Assembly: GCF_026427715.1 (NCBI RefSeq)
Contig: NZ_CP107558.1
Span: forward strand, 1,649,001-1,713,000
Source of the DNA: Methylocystis sp. MJC1
Lineage (GTDB): Bacteria > Pseudomonadota > Alphaproteobacteria > Rhizobiales > Beijerinckiaceae
Reading direction: 5' to 3'
Length of the DNA: 64,000 nucleotides
This document shows, in pieces, positions 18,116 through 27,420 of the stretch. Position numbers and translations under genes: made by a program. Under the pieces are notes generated by a model, which saw only the letters and a list, made by a program, of their open reading frames with translations, had not been told where the DNA came from and ran no database searches. Positions within the stretch are counted from its first letter, which is position 1. The number at the start of each line of letters is the position of its first letter.

Positions 18116-18970
18116 TCAATCCCGCGCCGCGTCCCGCAGGCGCAAATGCGCGACGCTAAGAGCCGCTGCGCAGGCGTTGGAGACGTTGAGGCTCTTGATC
18201 GGGCCGGGAAGATCGAGCCTGGCGATGAGGTCGCATCGCTCGCGCGTGAGGCGGCGCAGGCCCTTGCCCTCGGCGCCGAGTACAAGCGCCAAAGGTTTCG
18301 CCAGTGGGATCGTCTCGATGGGTGCTGCGCCTTCCGAATCTAGGCCGACGACGCTGTAGCCTCGGTCCCGCAGCTCGTCCAAAGCGCGGGCGAGATTGAC
18401 CACGGACACAATCGTCACATGCTCCAGCGCGCCGGAGGCGGCCTTCGCCAGCACGCCGGTGAATTCCGGACTGTGACGCTCCGTGACGATCAGCGCGTCG
18501 ACGCCGAAGGCGCAAGCCGTGCGCAGAATCGCGCCGACATTGTGCGGATCCGTGATCTGGTCGAGGGCCAGCACCAGGCCGCTCTTCGACTCGATATCGG
18601 CGATATCTGCCTCCGGCAATGGCCGGGCTTCCAGCAGCAGTCCCTGATGCACGGCCTCTTCGCCAAGATGGCGGGAGAGATCGCGCGCGTCGACGATGTG
18701 TGGTTCGAGGCCCGCAGCCTTGGCGGCGTCGGCGATCCGGGGCAGGGCGGTCTCGGTCGCGTAAAGAGCGAGCAGCTTGCGGCGCCCGCCCTTGAGCGCC
18801 TCGCGCACGGCATGGGCGCCATAGAGCGTGACCAACTCAGGCGACGGCGCGCGAAACGGGCCGCGTTGGGCTTCGGGCTTCGCGCGCTGGATTGGCCGTT
18901 CGCCTCTCGGACGCTGATCGTTCGGCCGCTCTCCTCTGGCGCGCTCCTTTGGCGGCGGGCGGCGGCTCAT
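18116..18970 (-). CDS. rlmB: 23S rRNA (guanosine-2'-O)-methyltransferase RlmB-like (TrmH/SpoU family)
   Basis: A 284-residue SPOUT methyltransferase. A basic, Arg/Pro-rich N-terminal extension (about 1-45) precedes a SpoU substrate-binding domain (about 48-125) and the catalytic knotted domain with motif 1 [18 protein letters not shown], motif 2 [10 protein letters not shown] and motif 3 [16 protein letters not shown]. Members 2'-O-methylate a guanosine in 23S rRNA using AdoMet. The ATG overlaps the ispE stop (ATGA), so the two are translationally coupled. A related tRNA methyltransferase cannot be excluded from motifs alone. Confidence 0.88.
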   Translation of the reverse strand: MSRRPPPKERARGERPNDQRPRGERPIQRAKPEAQRGPFRAPSPELVTLYGAHAVREALKGGRRKLLALYATETALPRIADAAKAAGLEPHIVDARDLSRHLGEEAVHQGLLLEARPLPEADIADIESKSGLVLALDQITDPHNVGAILRTACAFGVDALIVTERHSPEFTGVLAKAASGALEHVTIVSVVNLARALDELRDRGYSVVGLDSEGAAPIETIPLAKPLALVLGAEGKGLRRLTRERCDLIARLDLPGPIKSLNVSNACAAALSVAHLRLRDAARD

Positions 18971-19833
18971 CGTAGCGCCGCCGTCTTTACCCACCATTCG
19001 GGATGCTGCATCCGAATGGCGCGGGCGGCTTTGGCGGCCGCGTGAGGCGTTGAAAAGATCGCGAAGCAAGTCGCGCCCGACCCCGACATGCGCGCGAGCT
19101 TGCAGCCGCGGGCGGCGCGCAACACGGCGATTGCGTCGACGATAATCGGCGCCTGCAGGCAGGCAGGGTCTTCGAGATCGTTGCGACCTCTCGACAGGAG
19201 GGAGAGAAGCTCCAAAGCGGACCCGCCGTCGCCGATGATCGGGTGAGCGGCCGCCTCGACGCGTTCGCCGGGCTGGAGGCCGAGGCGCGCGAAGACGGGG
19301 CGCGTTTCAACCGGCACGCCCGGGTTGACCAGCACGGCCGGCAGCAGCGGCAGGCGCAGCATCGGGCCGAGCGTTTCGCCGGCGCCGCGCATCATCCGGG
19401 CCCGGGCGGCAAGGCAGACGGGCACGTCCGAACCCGTGACGCGCGCGGCCTCGTAAAGGCGCGGATCGTCGGCTTTCAGGCCATTGGCGTGAGCCAGAAG
19501 CCGCAGCGCCGCCGCGGCGTCGGAGGAGCCGCCGCCGATTCCCGCAGCGACAGGGAGGCGCTTCTCCAAACGGAAGGCGCCGAGGGTGAGCCCTTCGATT
19601 CGCTCGGCCAGATTGCGCGCGGCGCGCAGCACGAGATTGTCGTCGCCGGCTCCGGCGGCCGGCGCCGTGGGGCCGGAAATGTCGAGCGAGAGGGGGCCGC
19701 CAGGAGAAAACGACAGCGTGTCGCCCGCGCCGCTGAACACGACGAGGCTTTCGAGCTCGTGATAGCCGTCGTCCCTGCGGCCAAGAATATGAAGTGTGAG
19801 ATTGATCTTCGCGGGGGCGCGCGTCACCAGCAT
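18967..19833 (-). CDS. ispE: 4-diphosphocytidyl-2-C-methyl-D-erythritol kinase
   Basis: A 288-residue GHMP kinase of the MEP isoprenoid pathway; it phosphorylates CDP-ME on the 2-hydroxyl using ATP. The N-terminus [20 protein letters not shown] is the characteristic IspE start, and [20 protein letters not shown] is the GHMP phosphate-binding loop. The C-terminal [12 protein letters not shown] motif is also present. Its stop overlaps the rlmB start. tRNA-Gly lies immediately upstream on the same strand. Confidence 0.97.
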   Translation of the reverse strand: MLVTRAPAKINLTLHILGRRDDGYHELESLVVFSGAGDTLSFSPGGPLSLDISGPTAPAAGAGDDNLVLRAARNLAERIEGLTLGAFRLEKRLPVAAGIGGGSSDAAAALRLLAHANGLKADDPRLYEAARVTGSDVPVCLAARARMMRGAGETLGPMLRLPLLPAVLVNPGVPVETRPVFARLGLQPGERVEAAAHPIIGDGGSALELLSLLSRGRNDLEDPACLQAPIIVDAIAVLRAARGCKLARMSGSGATCFAIFSTPHAAAKAARAIRMQHPEWWVKTAALR

Positions 19834-19874
19834 CTTACCCCGACCTCCGCTTTAGGGTTATCGCGGAGCTTCTT

Positions 19875-19949
19875 TGGAGCGGGCGAAGGGATTCGAACCC
19901 TCGACCCCAACCTTGGCAAGGTTGTGCTCTACCCCTGAGCTACACCCGC
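19875..19949 (-). tRNA. tRNA-Gly (GCC)
   Basis: On the minus strand: GCGGGTGTAGCTCAGGGGTA, anticodon arm CAACCTTGCCAAGGTTG with anticodon GCC, T-arm GAGGGTTCGAATCCCTT, and acceptor CGCCCGC followed by T and an encoded CCA (75 nt). It lies 41 bases upstream of ispE on the same strand. Confidence 0.97.
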
Positions 19950-20119
19950 ATCCGTCGCTTCGGTTTCGCGCGTCGCGTCGCCGTCGCTGAGGTCTTATGC
20001 AACAAACGATCTGGCTTTGCAACAGGCGACGTCATGAAAATTACAAGCCTGTGGAAGGCTGAATAAACGTTTTTAATTTCAGTGTGATACACGTTTGTCG
20101 CCGCCTAGGGCGCGCGCTC

Positions 20120-21520
20120 TTAGAGCCACCAGGCGCCGAAGATAATCGTTGCGACAGTCAGAGGCGCGCCGATCTTGAAATAGGTCCAAAAGCCAATCTC
20201 GACGCCTTGAGTCCGGGCCCTTTGCGCGACGATCAGATTGGCGACAGAGCCGAGCAAGGTGAAATTGCCGGCAAGGGTCGAGGCCATGGCGACAACCAGC
20301 CAGGACCTTTCCGGATCGCCTGCGCCGGCGATGAACGGTTTCAGGACAAGAACCGCCGGGACATTGCTCACAATATTCGAGAGACCGGCGGTAATCGCCG
20401 AAAGGACAAATGGCGCGCCGAGGTCGAAACGCCCGACAGCGGCCACCACATCTGGCGTCACCACGGTCTTCTCGAGGCCTGAAACGACAATGAAGAGCCC
20501 GACGAACATCAGCAGCAATGGCCAGTCGATCTCCTGGTAGACCTTATCGGCCTTGACCTTGCGCGTGAGCAGCAGGATCGCGCCGCCGACGATCGCGACC
20601 TTGGCGACCGGCTGCCCGTTAAAGAACAGGGCCATCATCACGAGCGTCACCGCGACAGACTTGGCGATCAAGGCTCCGTGGTAACGCCTCGGAGCAGAAT
20701 CAAAGCTCGGCAGGCGTTCGCGTGTCAGAAATTCGCGCCGATAGGCCAGCGTGAGGAACAGCACGCACAGCAACAATCCGAAGAGAGCCACTGGCCACAA
20801 GGCGCCGGCGAAAGTCCCGTAGGGAATGTGCGAGAACGCCCCGATCATCATGTTCTGCGGATTGCCGGTGATTGTCGCCGCGCTGCCGATGTTGGAGGCG
20901 AGGGGGATCGCCAGGACATACGGAATAGGATCGCGCTTCAGCCGCTTCACCAATTCCACGACGAGCGGCGTCATGACGAGGCAGATCGTATCATTGACCA
21001 GGAAGGCCGAGAGCGAGCCCGAGACCAGGACAATCGCGATCAGGAGCGCAAGCGGATGGCTGGCGCGCGCCACCACCCAGTCGCTGACCAGCCGGAAGAA
21101 GCCCGAGAGGCAGAGATTGGCGACGACGATCATCATGCCGAGGAGAAGCGTGATCGTGTCGAAATCAACGGCGCGATAGGCCTCCTCCAGCGGCAGGACG
21201 CCCAGACCAACCATGAGGCTGGCCCCCACCAAAGCCGCGCCGGCGCGGTCGAGCCGCAGGCCGGGAAATCTGCCGATGGCGACGACGAGATAAGTGCCCA
21301 GAAAGACGAGAATCGCGAGAAGGGTCTTGCCATTGGCCCAGGTTACGAGCGCGCCGGCGCCCGCGTACTTGTCTCCCGCCAATGACCGCAGCGACCATTG
21401 CGCGATCTCGCCGATTATCCAGATCGACACGGCGTAAAGCAGCGCCCCGAGGGTGACGAGCGCCACGGCCAGAAGCGCGGTCGCGAGCCCGCTTTTTTGG
21501 CTCGCAGAGGGTCGATCCAT
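20120..21520 (-). CDS. ArsB/NhaD-type ion permease (ion transporter superfamily)
   Basis: A 466-residue inner-membrane transporter with about 11-12 hydrophobic helices. Family features include FLVNDTICLVMTPLV (about 155-170, the conserved ND-containing re-entrant motif), SNIGSAATITGNPQN (about 190-205) and, in the second repeat, LSNIVSNVPAVLVLKPF and LAGNFTLLGSVANLIV. The pairing of SNIGS...TGNPQN and SNVPA...GNFTLLGSVANLI marks the ArsB/NhaD/CitM group (COG1055). Substrate could be Na+/H+, arsenite or an organic anion; it cannot be resolved here. GAGGAA precedes the ATG at 21520; the longer frame to 21637 is unlikely. Confidence 0.85.
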   Translation of the reverse strand: MDRPSASQKSGLATALLAVALVTLGALLYAVSIWIIGEIAQWSLRSLAGDKYAGAGALVTWANGKTLLAILVFLGTYLVVAIGRFPGLRLDRAGAALVGASLMVGLGVLPLEEAYRAVDFDTITLLLGMMIVVANLCLSGFFRLVSDWVVARASHPLALLIAIVLVSGSLSAFLVNDTICLVMTPLVVELVKRLKRDPIPYVLAIPLASNIGSAATITGNPQNMMIGAFSHIPYGTFAGALWPVALFGLLLCVLFLTLAYRREFLTRERLPSFDSAPRRYHGALIAKSVAVTLVMMALFFNGQPVAKVAIVGGAILLLTRKVKADKVYQEIDWPLLLMFVGLFIVVSGLEKTVVTPDVVAAVGRFDLGAPFVLSAITAGLSNIVSNVPAVLVLKPFIAGAGDPERSWLVVAMASTLAGNFTLLGSVANLIVAQRARTQGVEIGFWTYFKIGAPLTVATIIFGAWWL

Positions 21521-21812
21521 TTCCTCGGCTTGCGGGGGCCGCGTCTTCGCCTTCCGTATCAATCCCAACACCGATCTAAATCTCGAATTCGCAGATTTGC
21601 CGTCTGGCTGCATGCAACGCTGCATCGCGGCCACCATAACGGCAAGACGCTAAGTTCTCGCCTTACGCCGCAAACCGGGTGGGACGAAGACCTTAGTCGC
21701 TCTGGCTCGATGCCTGGCCGATAGCGCTCAGCCGAGGCCGAGCATATTTGCTAGGTTGAGAAAAATCAGGTCGGGCTGGCGGCGGGACGGGTAGGGGGCG
21801 TCGCGGCGCTAA

Positions 21813-21890
21813 TGGTCGGAGTGGCGGGATTCGAACCCACGACCCCTTGTCCCCCAGACAAGTGCGCTAACCGGGCTGCGCTACACTCCG
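21813..21890 (-). tRNA. tRNA-Pro (GGG)
   Basis: On the minus strand: CGGAGTGTAGCGCAGCCCGG, D-arm with GGTTAG, anticodon stem CTTGT/ACAAG with loop CTGGGGG (anticodon GGG), T-arm GTGGGTTCGAATCCCGC, acceptor CACTCCG plus A and an encoded CCA (78 nt). It directly follows merR on the same strand, an arrangement common in Rhizobiales. Confidence 0.97.
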
Positions 21891-21994
21891 ACTGGCCGCC
21901 CTTATAGAGAGGCGGCGGCCCGGTTGCAACGGGATATGACATTTTGGCCCCGGCGAGTTCGATCGACCGCGTTTCCCCATATTTTCCGGGCTGC

Positions 21995-22723
21995 TCAGCG
22001 CCGGGTCAGATTGAGCAGCCGCTTGCATTCCTCGATCTCCGCCAGCGCTTTGCGCAAAATTTGCGCCTGTCCCTGATCCAGTCGCCGGATGACCACGACA
22101 GGCGCATGGAAGATCGGTTGCGGCGCGGGTGCGGGGAAAGCGCGGGAAAATGGGGAGGGTGGGGGAAGGATTTCCACAGTCGCCTCCGAATCATACGCGC
22201 CAGCAGGCGCCGACTCGGGCGCCGGCGCCTGGGGCGCCGTTTCTGGCGGCTCGGGTTCCGGGAAATCGAGCGTCTCTTGGAGCGCGACCGGCGGCGGGGC
22301 TGGCGCAACTTCCGGCGGCGGAGGTTCGATGCGGGCGCCGGCGGGCTCGGCGGGTGCAACAGGCGGCGATGAAGAAGGCATTGGCGATTCGCCGGTCTGG
22401 CGCCGGCGCGCGTCGGCGAGAACGCCCTCGACGCCTTGCTCGGAGAGAATGCGCTGAACGCCCTTGATCGTATAGCCTTCGCGATACAGCAAATGCCGGA
22501 TCGCTTCGACGAGCTCGATATCGCGCGGGCGGTAGAAGCGGCGTCCGCCGGCGCGCTTCACCGGATCAATCTCCTTGAAGCGCGTTTCCCAGAAGCGCAG
22601 CACATGTTGGGGCAGGTCGAGATATTCCGCCACCTCGCCGATCGTGCGCAGAGAGGCCATCTCTTCCCGTGTCAACGCGCCTCTGCCGGCCACCTTTGCT
22701 CCCCCGATCGAAAGAGCGTTCAT
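21995..22723 (-). CDS. MerR-family transcriptional regulator
   Basis: A 242-residue protein. An N-terminal MerR winged helix (about 26-95: [58 protein letters not shown]) is followed by a long Pro/Ala/Glu-rich linker (about 115-200) and a short coiled-coil-like C-terminus ([20 protein letters not shown]). It lacks a Cys-based metal site. The gene is the Rhizobiales-type merR that commonly sits between ihfA and tRNA-Pro; tRNA-Pro follows here, but ihfA is not upstream. The start ATG is 22723. Confidence 0.88.
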   Translation of the reverse strand: MNALSIGGAKVAGRGALTREEMASLRTIGEVAEYLDLPQHVLRFWETRFKEIDPVKRAGGRRFYRPRDIELVEAIRHLLYREGYTIKGVQRILSEQGVEGVLADARRRQTGESPMPSSSPPVAPAEPAGARIEPPPPEVAPAPPPVALQETLDFPEPEPPETAPQAPAPESAPAGAYDSEATVEILPPPSPFSRAFPAPAPQPIFHAPVVVIRRLDQGQAQILRKALAEIEECKRLLNLTRR

Positions 22724-22853
22724 TCTTACACTCGATGCGCGTCCTATCAGCCTAAAATCCGGCGCTTCGCAGGCGCCGCGCGCTGCTAGGTGTGGACAAG
22801 CGTCTTCAGCATCCCTTAAGTGCCGAGGTAGAGAAACCCTTGAGGCGAGCGAC

Positions 22854-23966
22854 ATGGAAGACTGGCTTCTCTTTCCGCATCCTGTGCCCGAGGTGAGGCA
22901 TCGCGCGACAGAGGAAAACGCTGTCGCGGTGCGCAACTGGCTCTGGATCGTCGCAGGCCTCGTCTTTCTGATGGTCATCGTCGGCGGCGCGACGCGCTTG
23001 ACCGAATCGGGCCTCTCAATCGTCGAATGGAAGCCGGTGACCGGCGCCATCCCGCCTCTTACGCAGCAGGAATGGATCGCGGCTTTCGAGGATTACAAGA
23101 AGATCCCGCAATACAAAGAACTCTTTCCGGACATGGACCTCGCCGGATTCCAGTACATCTACGCCTGGGAATGGGCGCACCGGTTGCTCGGGCGCCTCAT
23201 CGGCGTGGTCTTCGTGGTCCCGCTGATCTGGTTCTGGGTGAACGGAGCGCTTCCATCCTCGGTGAAGCCGAAGCTCGTCGGCATTCTGACCCTGGGCGCG
23301 CTGCAGGGCGGCGTCGGCTGGTGGATGGTCTCGTCCGGCCTCGTGCATCGCACGGAAGTGGCGCAGGAGCGGCTCGCCATTCATCTCGTCATCGCGGCTT
23401 TCATTTTCTCCGCCTGTCTTTGGGTCGCCGGGGGGCTCGGCTGGCGCAGACCATCGAGCGCGCATGACCATCCGGGGCGGCTGCGCGCGCTGGCTTTCGT
23501 TATTTTAACGCTGGTCTTCGTGCAGCTCTTCATGGGCGGCATTGTCGCGGGGCTGCGCGCGGGGCTCGTGGAAAACACATGGCCGCTCATCGCCGGTGCC
23601 TTCATTCCGCCGGCCGATGTTCTCTTCCCCAAAGACCCCTGGTGGGCGAATATTCTGGAGACGCCGCTCACGGCGCAATTCTTCCACCGTATGATCGCTT
23701 ATCTGATCTTCATCCTCGCGGCGCTGCATCTCGGCGACGCGCTGATGAACGCCGGCGGCAGGGCGCGCAGCGGCGCTGTCATCGTCTTCGGCCATGTCGT
23801 GGGACAGATCGCGCTCGGCGTTGCGACGCTGCTGCTTGTCGAGCCGTCTTATGCGGGCACGCCGCATCTCCTTGTTGCGCTCGCGCATCAGGCGGTGGGC
23901 CTGGGCGTGCTTGCCGTGGCGACATTGCAGGCGCGCCGATTGGCGAATGATCTGGAGATCGTCTGA
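22854..23966 (+). CDS. ctaA: Heme A synthase (COX15/CtaA family)
   Basis: A 370-residue inner-membrane enzyme that oxidises the heme O C8 methyl group to a formyl group to make heme A for cytochrome aa3. It shows about eight hydrophobic helices and the conserved blocks [20 protein letters not shown] (about 44-63), [15 protein letters not shown] (first His pair) and FFHRMIAYL (second half), matching the duplicated four-helix plan. The ATG at 22854 follows a weak ribosome-binding site. It is divergent from merR. No cytochrome oxidase subunits are in the window. Confidence 0.95.
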   Translation: MEDWLLFPHPVPEVRHRATEENAVAVRNWLWIVAGLVFLMVIVGGATRLTESGLSIVEWKPVTGAIPPLTQQEWIAAFEDYKKIPQYKELFPDMDLAGFQYIYAWEWAHRLLGRLIGVVFVVPLIWFWVNGALPSSVKPKLVGILTLGALQGGVGWWMVSSGLVHRTEVAQERLAIHLVIAAFIFSACLWVAGGLGWRRPSSAHDHPGRLRALAFVILTLVFVQLFMGGIVAGLRAGLVENTWPLIAGAFIPPADVLFPKDPWWANILETPLTAQFFHRMIAYLIFILAALHLGDALMNAGGRARSGAVIVFGHVVGQIALGVATLLLVEPSYAGTPHLLVALAHQAVGLGVLAVATLQARRLANDLEIV

Positions 23967-23980
23967 CGGAGCGAAGCGCC

Positions 23981-24907
23981 TTGAAGAACGTCCTCACTCT
24001 TCCCGGCCCCGATTTTCTCAACGTCTACGGCGTCGTGGTCATTCTGACGCTTGCCGCCGCATGGCTTGTCATCCGCCTTGCCGATCGGACGGGCGATCAT
24101 CCGCCGCCAGTGCCGCAGAGCCCCGACGCTGTGGAAGTGGCCTTTCTGCAGGGCGGGGTGAATCAGGTCATCCGCACCCTCTGCTATGATCTCGTGCAGC
24201 ATGGCTATGCGTCGCTGGCGAAAGACGACCGCGTCGTTCCTACCGGCAAGAAGCCGGAGCCCGGCGCGCTCAATCCTATGGAGGAGCGCGTTTGGCAAAT
24301 GATCCAGGTGAGCCCCAAAGCACATGAGCTGTTCAGCAACCGCGCGGCGCGCAAGGAGCTGCTCCAATTGCTGGAGCCTGTGCACGCTAGGCTTGCGGCG
24401 CAAGGCCTCGTGAAGCCCGAGTCCGTGAAGGCGTGGCGCACGCGCGTGCAGCTCTTCGGCACGCTCACGCTTCTCGGTTTCGCCGGAGCCAAAATCTATG
24501 TCGCGCTGAGCACGGGGCACACGAATGTCTCCTATCTCATCTTTCTCAGCATCGCTTCGGTCGCCGCGCTTTTCGCTTTGGCTTACGTGACGACGCGCAG
24601 CCATGCGAGCCGACGCGGTCGCGCCTATCTCGAGGCGATGGAGCTTGCTTATCGACCGCGGCTCGATGCGGCGCTGCTCGCTGTCGGCGCGTCGACAGAG
24701 CGAAAAGCTTTCGAGGGTGCGTCGCTCTTTCTCCTCGGGCTCTACGGCTTCTCGGCGCTGAAGGGCACGGCGGACGCCACCTTCGCGCGGCATTTCAAGC
24801 GCGCCTCCAGCGAAAGCGGCGGCAGTTGCGGTTCGAGCTGCAGCGGCTCTTGCGGAAATGGCGATGGCGGCAGTGGGTGTGGCGGCTGTGGCGGCGGCGG
24901 GGACTGA
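23981..24907 (+). CDS. TIGR04222-like membrane protein with Cys/Gly-rich tail
   Basis: A 308-residue protein with a hydrophobic N-terminal helix (about 15-33) and a soluble segment containing LNPMEERVWQMI and VSPKAHELF. Two or three helices follow in the second half (about 150-168, 178-200, 243-258). The last 34 residues (275-308) are almost only Gly, Ser, Cys, Asn and Asp, with Cys at 283, 287, 291, 300 and 303. This matches my recollection of the TIGR04222 family, members of which often sit beside a DUF692 gene and end in Cys/Gly-rich tails. The DUF692 frame overlaps the tail-coding end by up to 50 bases, implying coupled translation. The tail is a plausible modification substrate; this is inference. 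It starts 14 bases after ctaA with a non-AUG-competing ATG-like TTG/ATG cluster; MKN at 23981 is used. Confidence 0.75.
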   Translation: MKNVLTLPGPDFLNVYGVVVILTLAAAWLVIRLADRTGDHPPPVPQSPDAVEVAFLQGGVNQVIRTLCYDLVQHGYASLAKDDRVVPTGKKPEPGALNPMEERVWQMIQVSPKAHELFSNRAARKELLQLLEPVHARLAAQGLVKPESVKAWRTRVQLFGTLTLLGFAGAKIYVALSTGHTNVSYLIFLSIASVAALFALAYVTTRSHASRRGRAYLEAMELAYRPRLDAALLAVGASTERKAFEGASLFLLGLYGFSALKGTADATFARHFKRASSESGGSCGSSCSGSCGNGDGGSGCGGCGGGGD

Positions 24908-25730
24908 GGCGCCGGCGCTCGGCTCGGGGCTCGGCTATCGCCCGCCGTTTCGCGCCGATCTCTTCGCCAATCGCTCGCGCGTCGATTTTCTGGAAATAAT
25001 CGCCGATCATTATTTCGACGCGCCGAATGAGAAGCTCGCGGAGCTTGATCTTCTGCACGCGCATTTCCCCATTGTCGCGCATGGGCTCGATCTTTCGATC
25101 GGCAGCGCGGAAGGGATCGACCGCGCCTATCTCGAAAAATTCGCGCGCCTGATCGAGCGCATCGATCCGCCCTGGTGGAGCGAGCATCTGTGCTTCACCC
25201 GCGCCGGCGGCGTCGACATCGGCCATCTCGCCGCCTTGCCCTATACGCAAGAGGCGATCGACGTCGTCGCGCGCAATGTAGACATTGTGCGCAAGCGCAT
25301 CCGCGCGCCGCTCTTGCTCGAAAACATCACGACGGTCGTGCGCGTGCCCGGCGGCGAGATGGAGGAGCCGGAGTTTCTCACCCGCACGCTCGACGCGACC
25401 GGCTGCGGCTGGCTCTGCGATGTCGCCAATCTCTATACGAACGCCGTCAACCAGCAGGTCGACATCGACGCGACATTCGAGCGCTGGCCCTGGGACCGGC
25501 TCGTGCAGATCCACTACGCTGGCGGGCGCTGGCGGGAGGGAGTCTTGATCGACAGCCACGATTCGGCGACGAGCGAAGCCGTTTGGGCGCTTTACGACCG
25601 CATCGTCGCGCATGCGCCGGTGAAGGGCGTCATTTTGGAACGCGACGAGCGTCTGCCGGCTTTCAACGAGCTTCTCGACGAGGTTGCGCGGGCTCGCGCC
25701 ACGTTGCAGGAATGCGGAAGATGGCCTTGA
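24858..25730 (+). CDS. DUF692/MNIO family oxidative enzyme (MbnB-like fold)
   Basis: A 290-residue TIM-barrel-type protein of the multinuclear nonheme iron oxidase family, which includes MbnB of methanobactin biosynthesis. Likely metal-binding positions are visible: H75 (VAHGLDLSIGS), E109-H110 (WWSEHLCFT), E155-N156 (LLLENITT), D188 (LCDVANLYTNA), H219 (IHYAGG), D232 and H234 (IDSHDS) and E261 (ILERDERLP). Residues 1-20 are Ala-rich, and the true start may be one of the in-frame GTG codons at 24873, 24879 or 24888. Known members install oxazolone/thioamide or related changes on peptide cysteines. The neighbour upstream offers a Cys-rich tail; the gene downstream overlaps by 19 bases. No MbnA-like precursor peptide is visible. 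Confidence 0.88.
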   Translation: MAMAAVGVAAVAAAGTEAPALGSGLGYRPPFRADLFANRSRVDFLEIIADHYFDAPNEKLAELDLLHAHFPIVAHGLDLSIGSAEGIDRAYLEKFARLIERIDPPWWSEHLCFTRAGGVDIGHLAALPYTQEAIDVVARNVDIVRKRIRAPLLLENITTVVRVPGGEMEEPEFLTRTLDATGCGWLCDVANLYTNAVNQQVDIDATFERWPWDRLVQIHYAGGRWREGVLIDSHDSATSEAVWALYDRIVAHAPVKGVILERDERLPAFNELLDEVARARATLQECGRWP

Positions 25731-26281
25731 GGGAGACGCAAGCGCTGCTTGCCTGCATCTTCACCGACGCCAAGGCGCGCCGCGAATTTTTAGAGGATCC
25801 CCAGCGCGTAGCCCGCGCCCGCGGCCTCAGCGAAATCGAAGCCGCGACCATGGCGGCGCTCGACAGGCGCGAGGTCGAGGATTTCGCGCGCAGCCTCCTC
25901 GGCAAGCGCGCGCTCGATGCGCGCAAAACCTTGCCGCTGACGGCGAAGGCTCTTGGGAAAAAATTCGACGCGCTGCTTTACGAGGCAATCGAAGCGGCGC
26001 CGCAGCCGCAGCGCCGCCGCGCCGACGCCGCTGCGCTGGCTAGGCTTCTCGCGTCGCGGCCGATGGACCCGCCATGGATCAGCGATCTCGCGCGCTATGA
26101 GATGGGCTTTGTCGCCGCCGCACGGGCAGGCGGCTTTTTCCTCATGCGGCGCTTCGCTTGGCCCATGGACGACATCGCGCGCCAGCTTCTCGCGGGCGCG
26201 CGTGTCGATGTTTCTCCTCGCCAGCGCGTCGGGCTCTGGTTGCGGGCGCCGCGCGGGAGATTATTCTTTCGGCTGTTTTAA
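25712..26281 (+). CDS. Partner protein of the DUF692 enzyme (possible MbnC/DUF2063-like role)
   Basis: A 189-residue, mostly helical soluble protein (ATG 25712, or 25721 for 186 residues) overlapping the end of the DUF692 gene. It begins MALRETQALLACIFTDAKAR after the first three residues and has an Arg/Ala-rich middle and a C-terminal part with DLARYEMGFVAAARAGGFFL. The position immediately after an MNIO gene is that of MbnC, ChrI or DUF2063 partner proteins, which recognise the substrate or form a complex with the enzyme. I do not see a decisive motif, so the partner role is inferred from gene order. Its stop overlaps the convergent fliJ stop by four bases. Confidence 0.6.
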   Translation: MRKMALRETQALLACIFTDAKARREFLEDPQRVARARGLSEIEAATMAALDRREVEDFARSLLGKRALDARKTLPLTAKALGKKFDALLYEAIEAAPQPQRRRADAAALARLLASRPMDPPWISDLARYEMGFVAAARAGGFFLMRRFAWPMDDIARQLLAGARVDVSPRQRVGLWLRAPRGRLFFRLF

Positions 26282-26679
26282 ACGCCGCGCCGGAAGGCGT
26301 GCTCGGCGTGACGACGCTCGGCGACGACCTCGATCATGCGCTCGGCGCCGCGGTCGCGCGCTTCCTGGGTCTGCGCCTTGGCGAGCTCCTCATTCGCCTC
26401 TTTGAGCTGGGCTTCAGCATCCTCGAGCTGGCCGCGCAATTCATTGAGGGACGCCACGATATTGTCGCGGCGGGTGCGCGCGGCGCGCGCATAGGTCGGG
26501 TAGGCGAAGTGGTTCGGATCGGAGATGTTTGCGCGCTGCTCTTCGTGCGAAATCTCGCGGTCGAGTTCGTTCGATATGCGCATGAACTCGGCGATCATCG
26601 TATTGAGCTGAACGACGCGCCGGCGTTTCTCGTCAGCTTGAAAGCGCTTCAGGCGCACTAATGTATCCCGCGACTTCAT
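26278..26679 (-). CDS. fliJ: Flagellar export protein FliJ-like
   Basis: A 133-residue, highly charged, almost entirely alpha-helical coiled-coil protein. It matches the short alphaproteobacterial FliJ pattern: MKSRDTLVRLKRFQADEKRR at the start, then SHEEQRANISDPNHFAYPTY and a long Glu/Ala-rich helix. FliJ promotes export of flagellar substrates and contacts FliI and FlhA. The start at 26679 has GAGG close upstream; the frame to 26712 is less likely. Usual partners (fliI, ctrA) are absent from the window, so it is an isolated flagellar gene here. Confidence 0.75.
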   Translation of the reverse strand: MKSRDTLVRLKRFQADEKRRRVVQLNTMIAEFMRISNELDREISHEEQRANISDPNHFAYPTYARAARTRRDNIVASLNELRGQLEDAEAQLKEANEELAKAQTQEARDRGAERMIEVVAERRHAEHAFRRGV

Positions 26680-26863
26680 TCCTCGAACTCCATTGACGCT
26701 ACACTCATGCAAAACAAATCGTTAACTCCGCGAGACAATTTAAATATGCACGCTGTAGGTTGCTCCTTGGTTACCGGGTTCGAAGAATTCCAGGGGTATC
26801 CAGCGCGGATGTCGAGAGCCGCCCTATTTTCCGCCCCGGGGGGCGATAAGGGAGGCGGAGCCT

Positions 26864-27337
26864 ATGCGGTCCGTTGTTCTTTCTTTCGGCGCGTTTTGCG
26901 CTTTCGGGGTCTGTAGCGCGCTCGCGCAGACGAGCGGGTTGCGTTTCGCCGACGAACTCGATTGGAAGCCGGCGCCCGCCGACCTACCCCGGGGCGCGGA
27001 CATCGCGGTCCTCTTCGGCGACCCGACGGCGTCAGGGCCCTTCGTTGTCCGGGTGCGGGCGCCGGCCGGCTATCTCGTGCCCGCGCATAAGCATCCTGAT
27101 GCCGAGACCGTGACGATCATCTCGGGCGCGCTGCGCTTCGGCGAGGGCCAGCGTCTCGATCCGTCCGTGGAAAAATTCCTGCATGCGGGCGACTTCGTGG
27201 CCGCGACGCCAGGCATGGGGCATTGGTTTACGGTCAACGAGGACGCTGTCGTGCAGGTGTCAGGCGCGGGGCCGTGGAAGATCGAGTATCTCGATCCGCG
27301 CGATGACCCCCGCCACAAGGGCGCTATGCGCGACTGA
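26864..27337 (+). CDS. Secreted cupin-domain protein
   Basis: A 157-residue protein with a signal peptide (about 1-21, ending SALAQ). Its cupin barrel contains GYLVPAHKHPDAETVTIISG (the first cupin motif with H-x-H and a Glu) and MGHWFTVNEDAVVQVSG (second motif with His), so metal binding is likely. GGGAGGCGGAG precedes the ATG. It is a periplasmic single-domain cupin of the kind annotated DUF4437 or cupin_2; the reaction is unknown. A palindromic element lies in the 156-base gap before the convergent pqqDE stop. Confidence 0.8.
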   Translation: MRSVVLSFGAFCAFGVCSALAQTSGLRFADELDWKPAPADLPRGADIAVLFGDPTASGPFVVRVRAPAGYLVPAHKHPDAETVTIISGALRFGEGQRLDPSVEKFLHAGDFVAATPGMGHWFTVNEDAVVQVSGAGPWKIEYLDPRDDPRHKGAMRD

Positions 27338-27420
27338 GCCAAGGCTTTGCGCGTGCCGGTCTTTCCCGGCGGCTGAAGGCCGACCGGGAATTCAGAGGTA
27401 ATAAACTGAGAGTCACCCTT

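Noticed and set aside
24858-26281. Interpretation of the DUF692 locus as a methanobactin (mbn) operon
   Set aside because: There is no MbnA-like precursor peptide and no TonB receptor, MATE exporter or MbnN/MbnP/MbnH-like gene nearby. The upstream partner is a large membrane protein.
26715-26750. CtrA box upstream of fliJ or the cupin gene
   Set aside because: Two TTAA tetramers occur (GTTAACTCC and TTTAAAT), but the spacing is 14 bases rather than the required 7.
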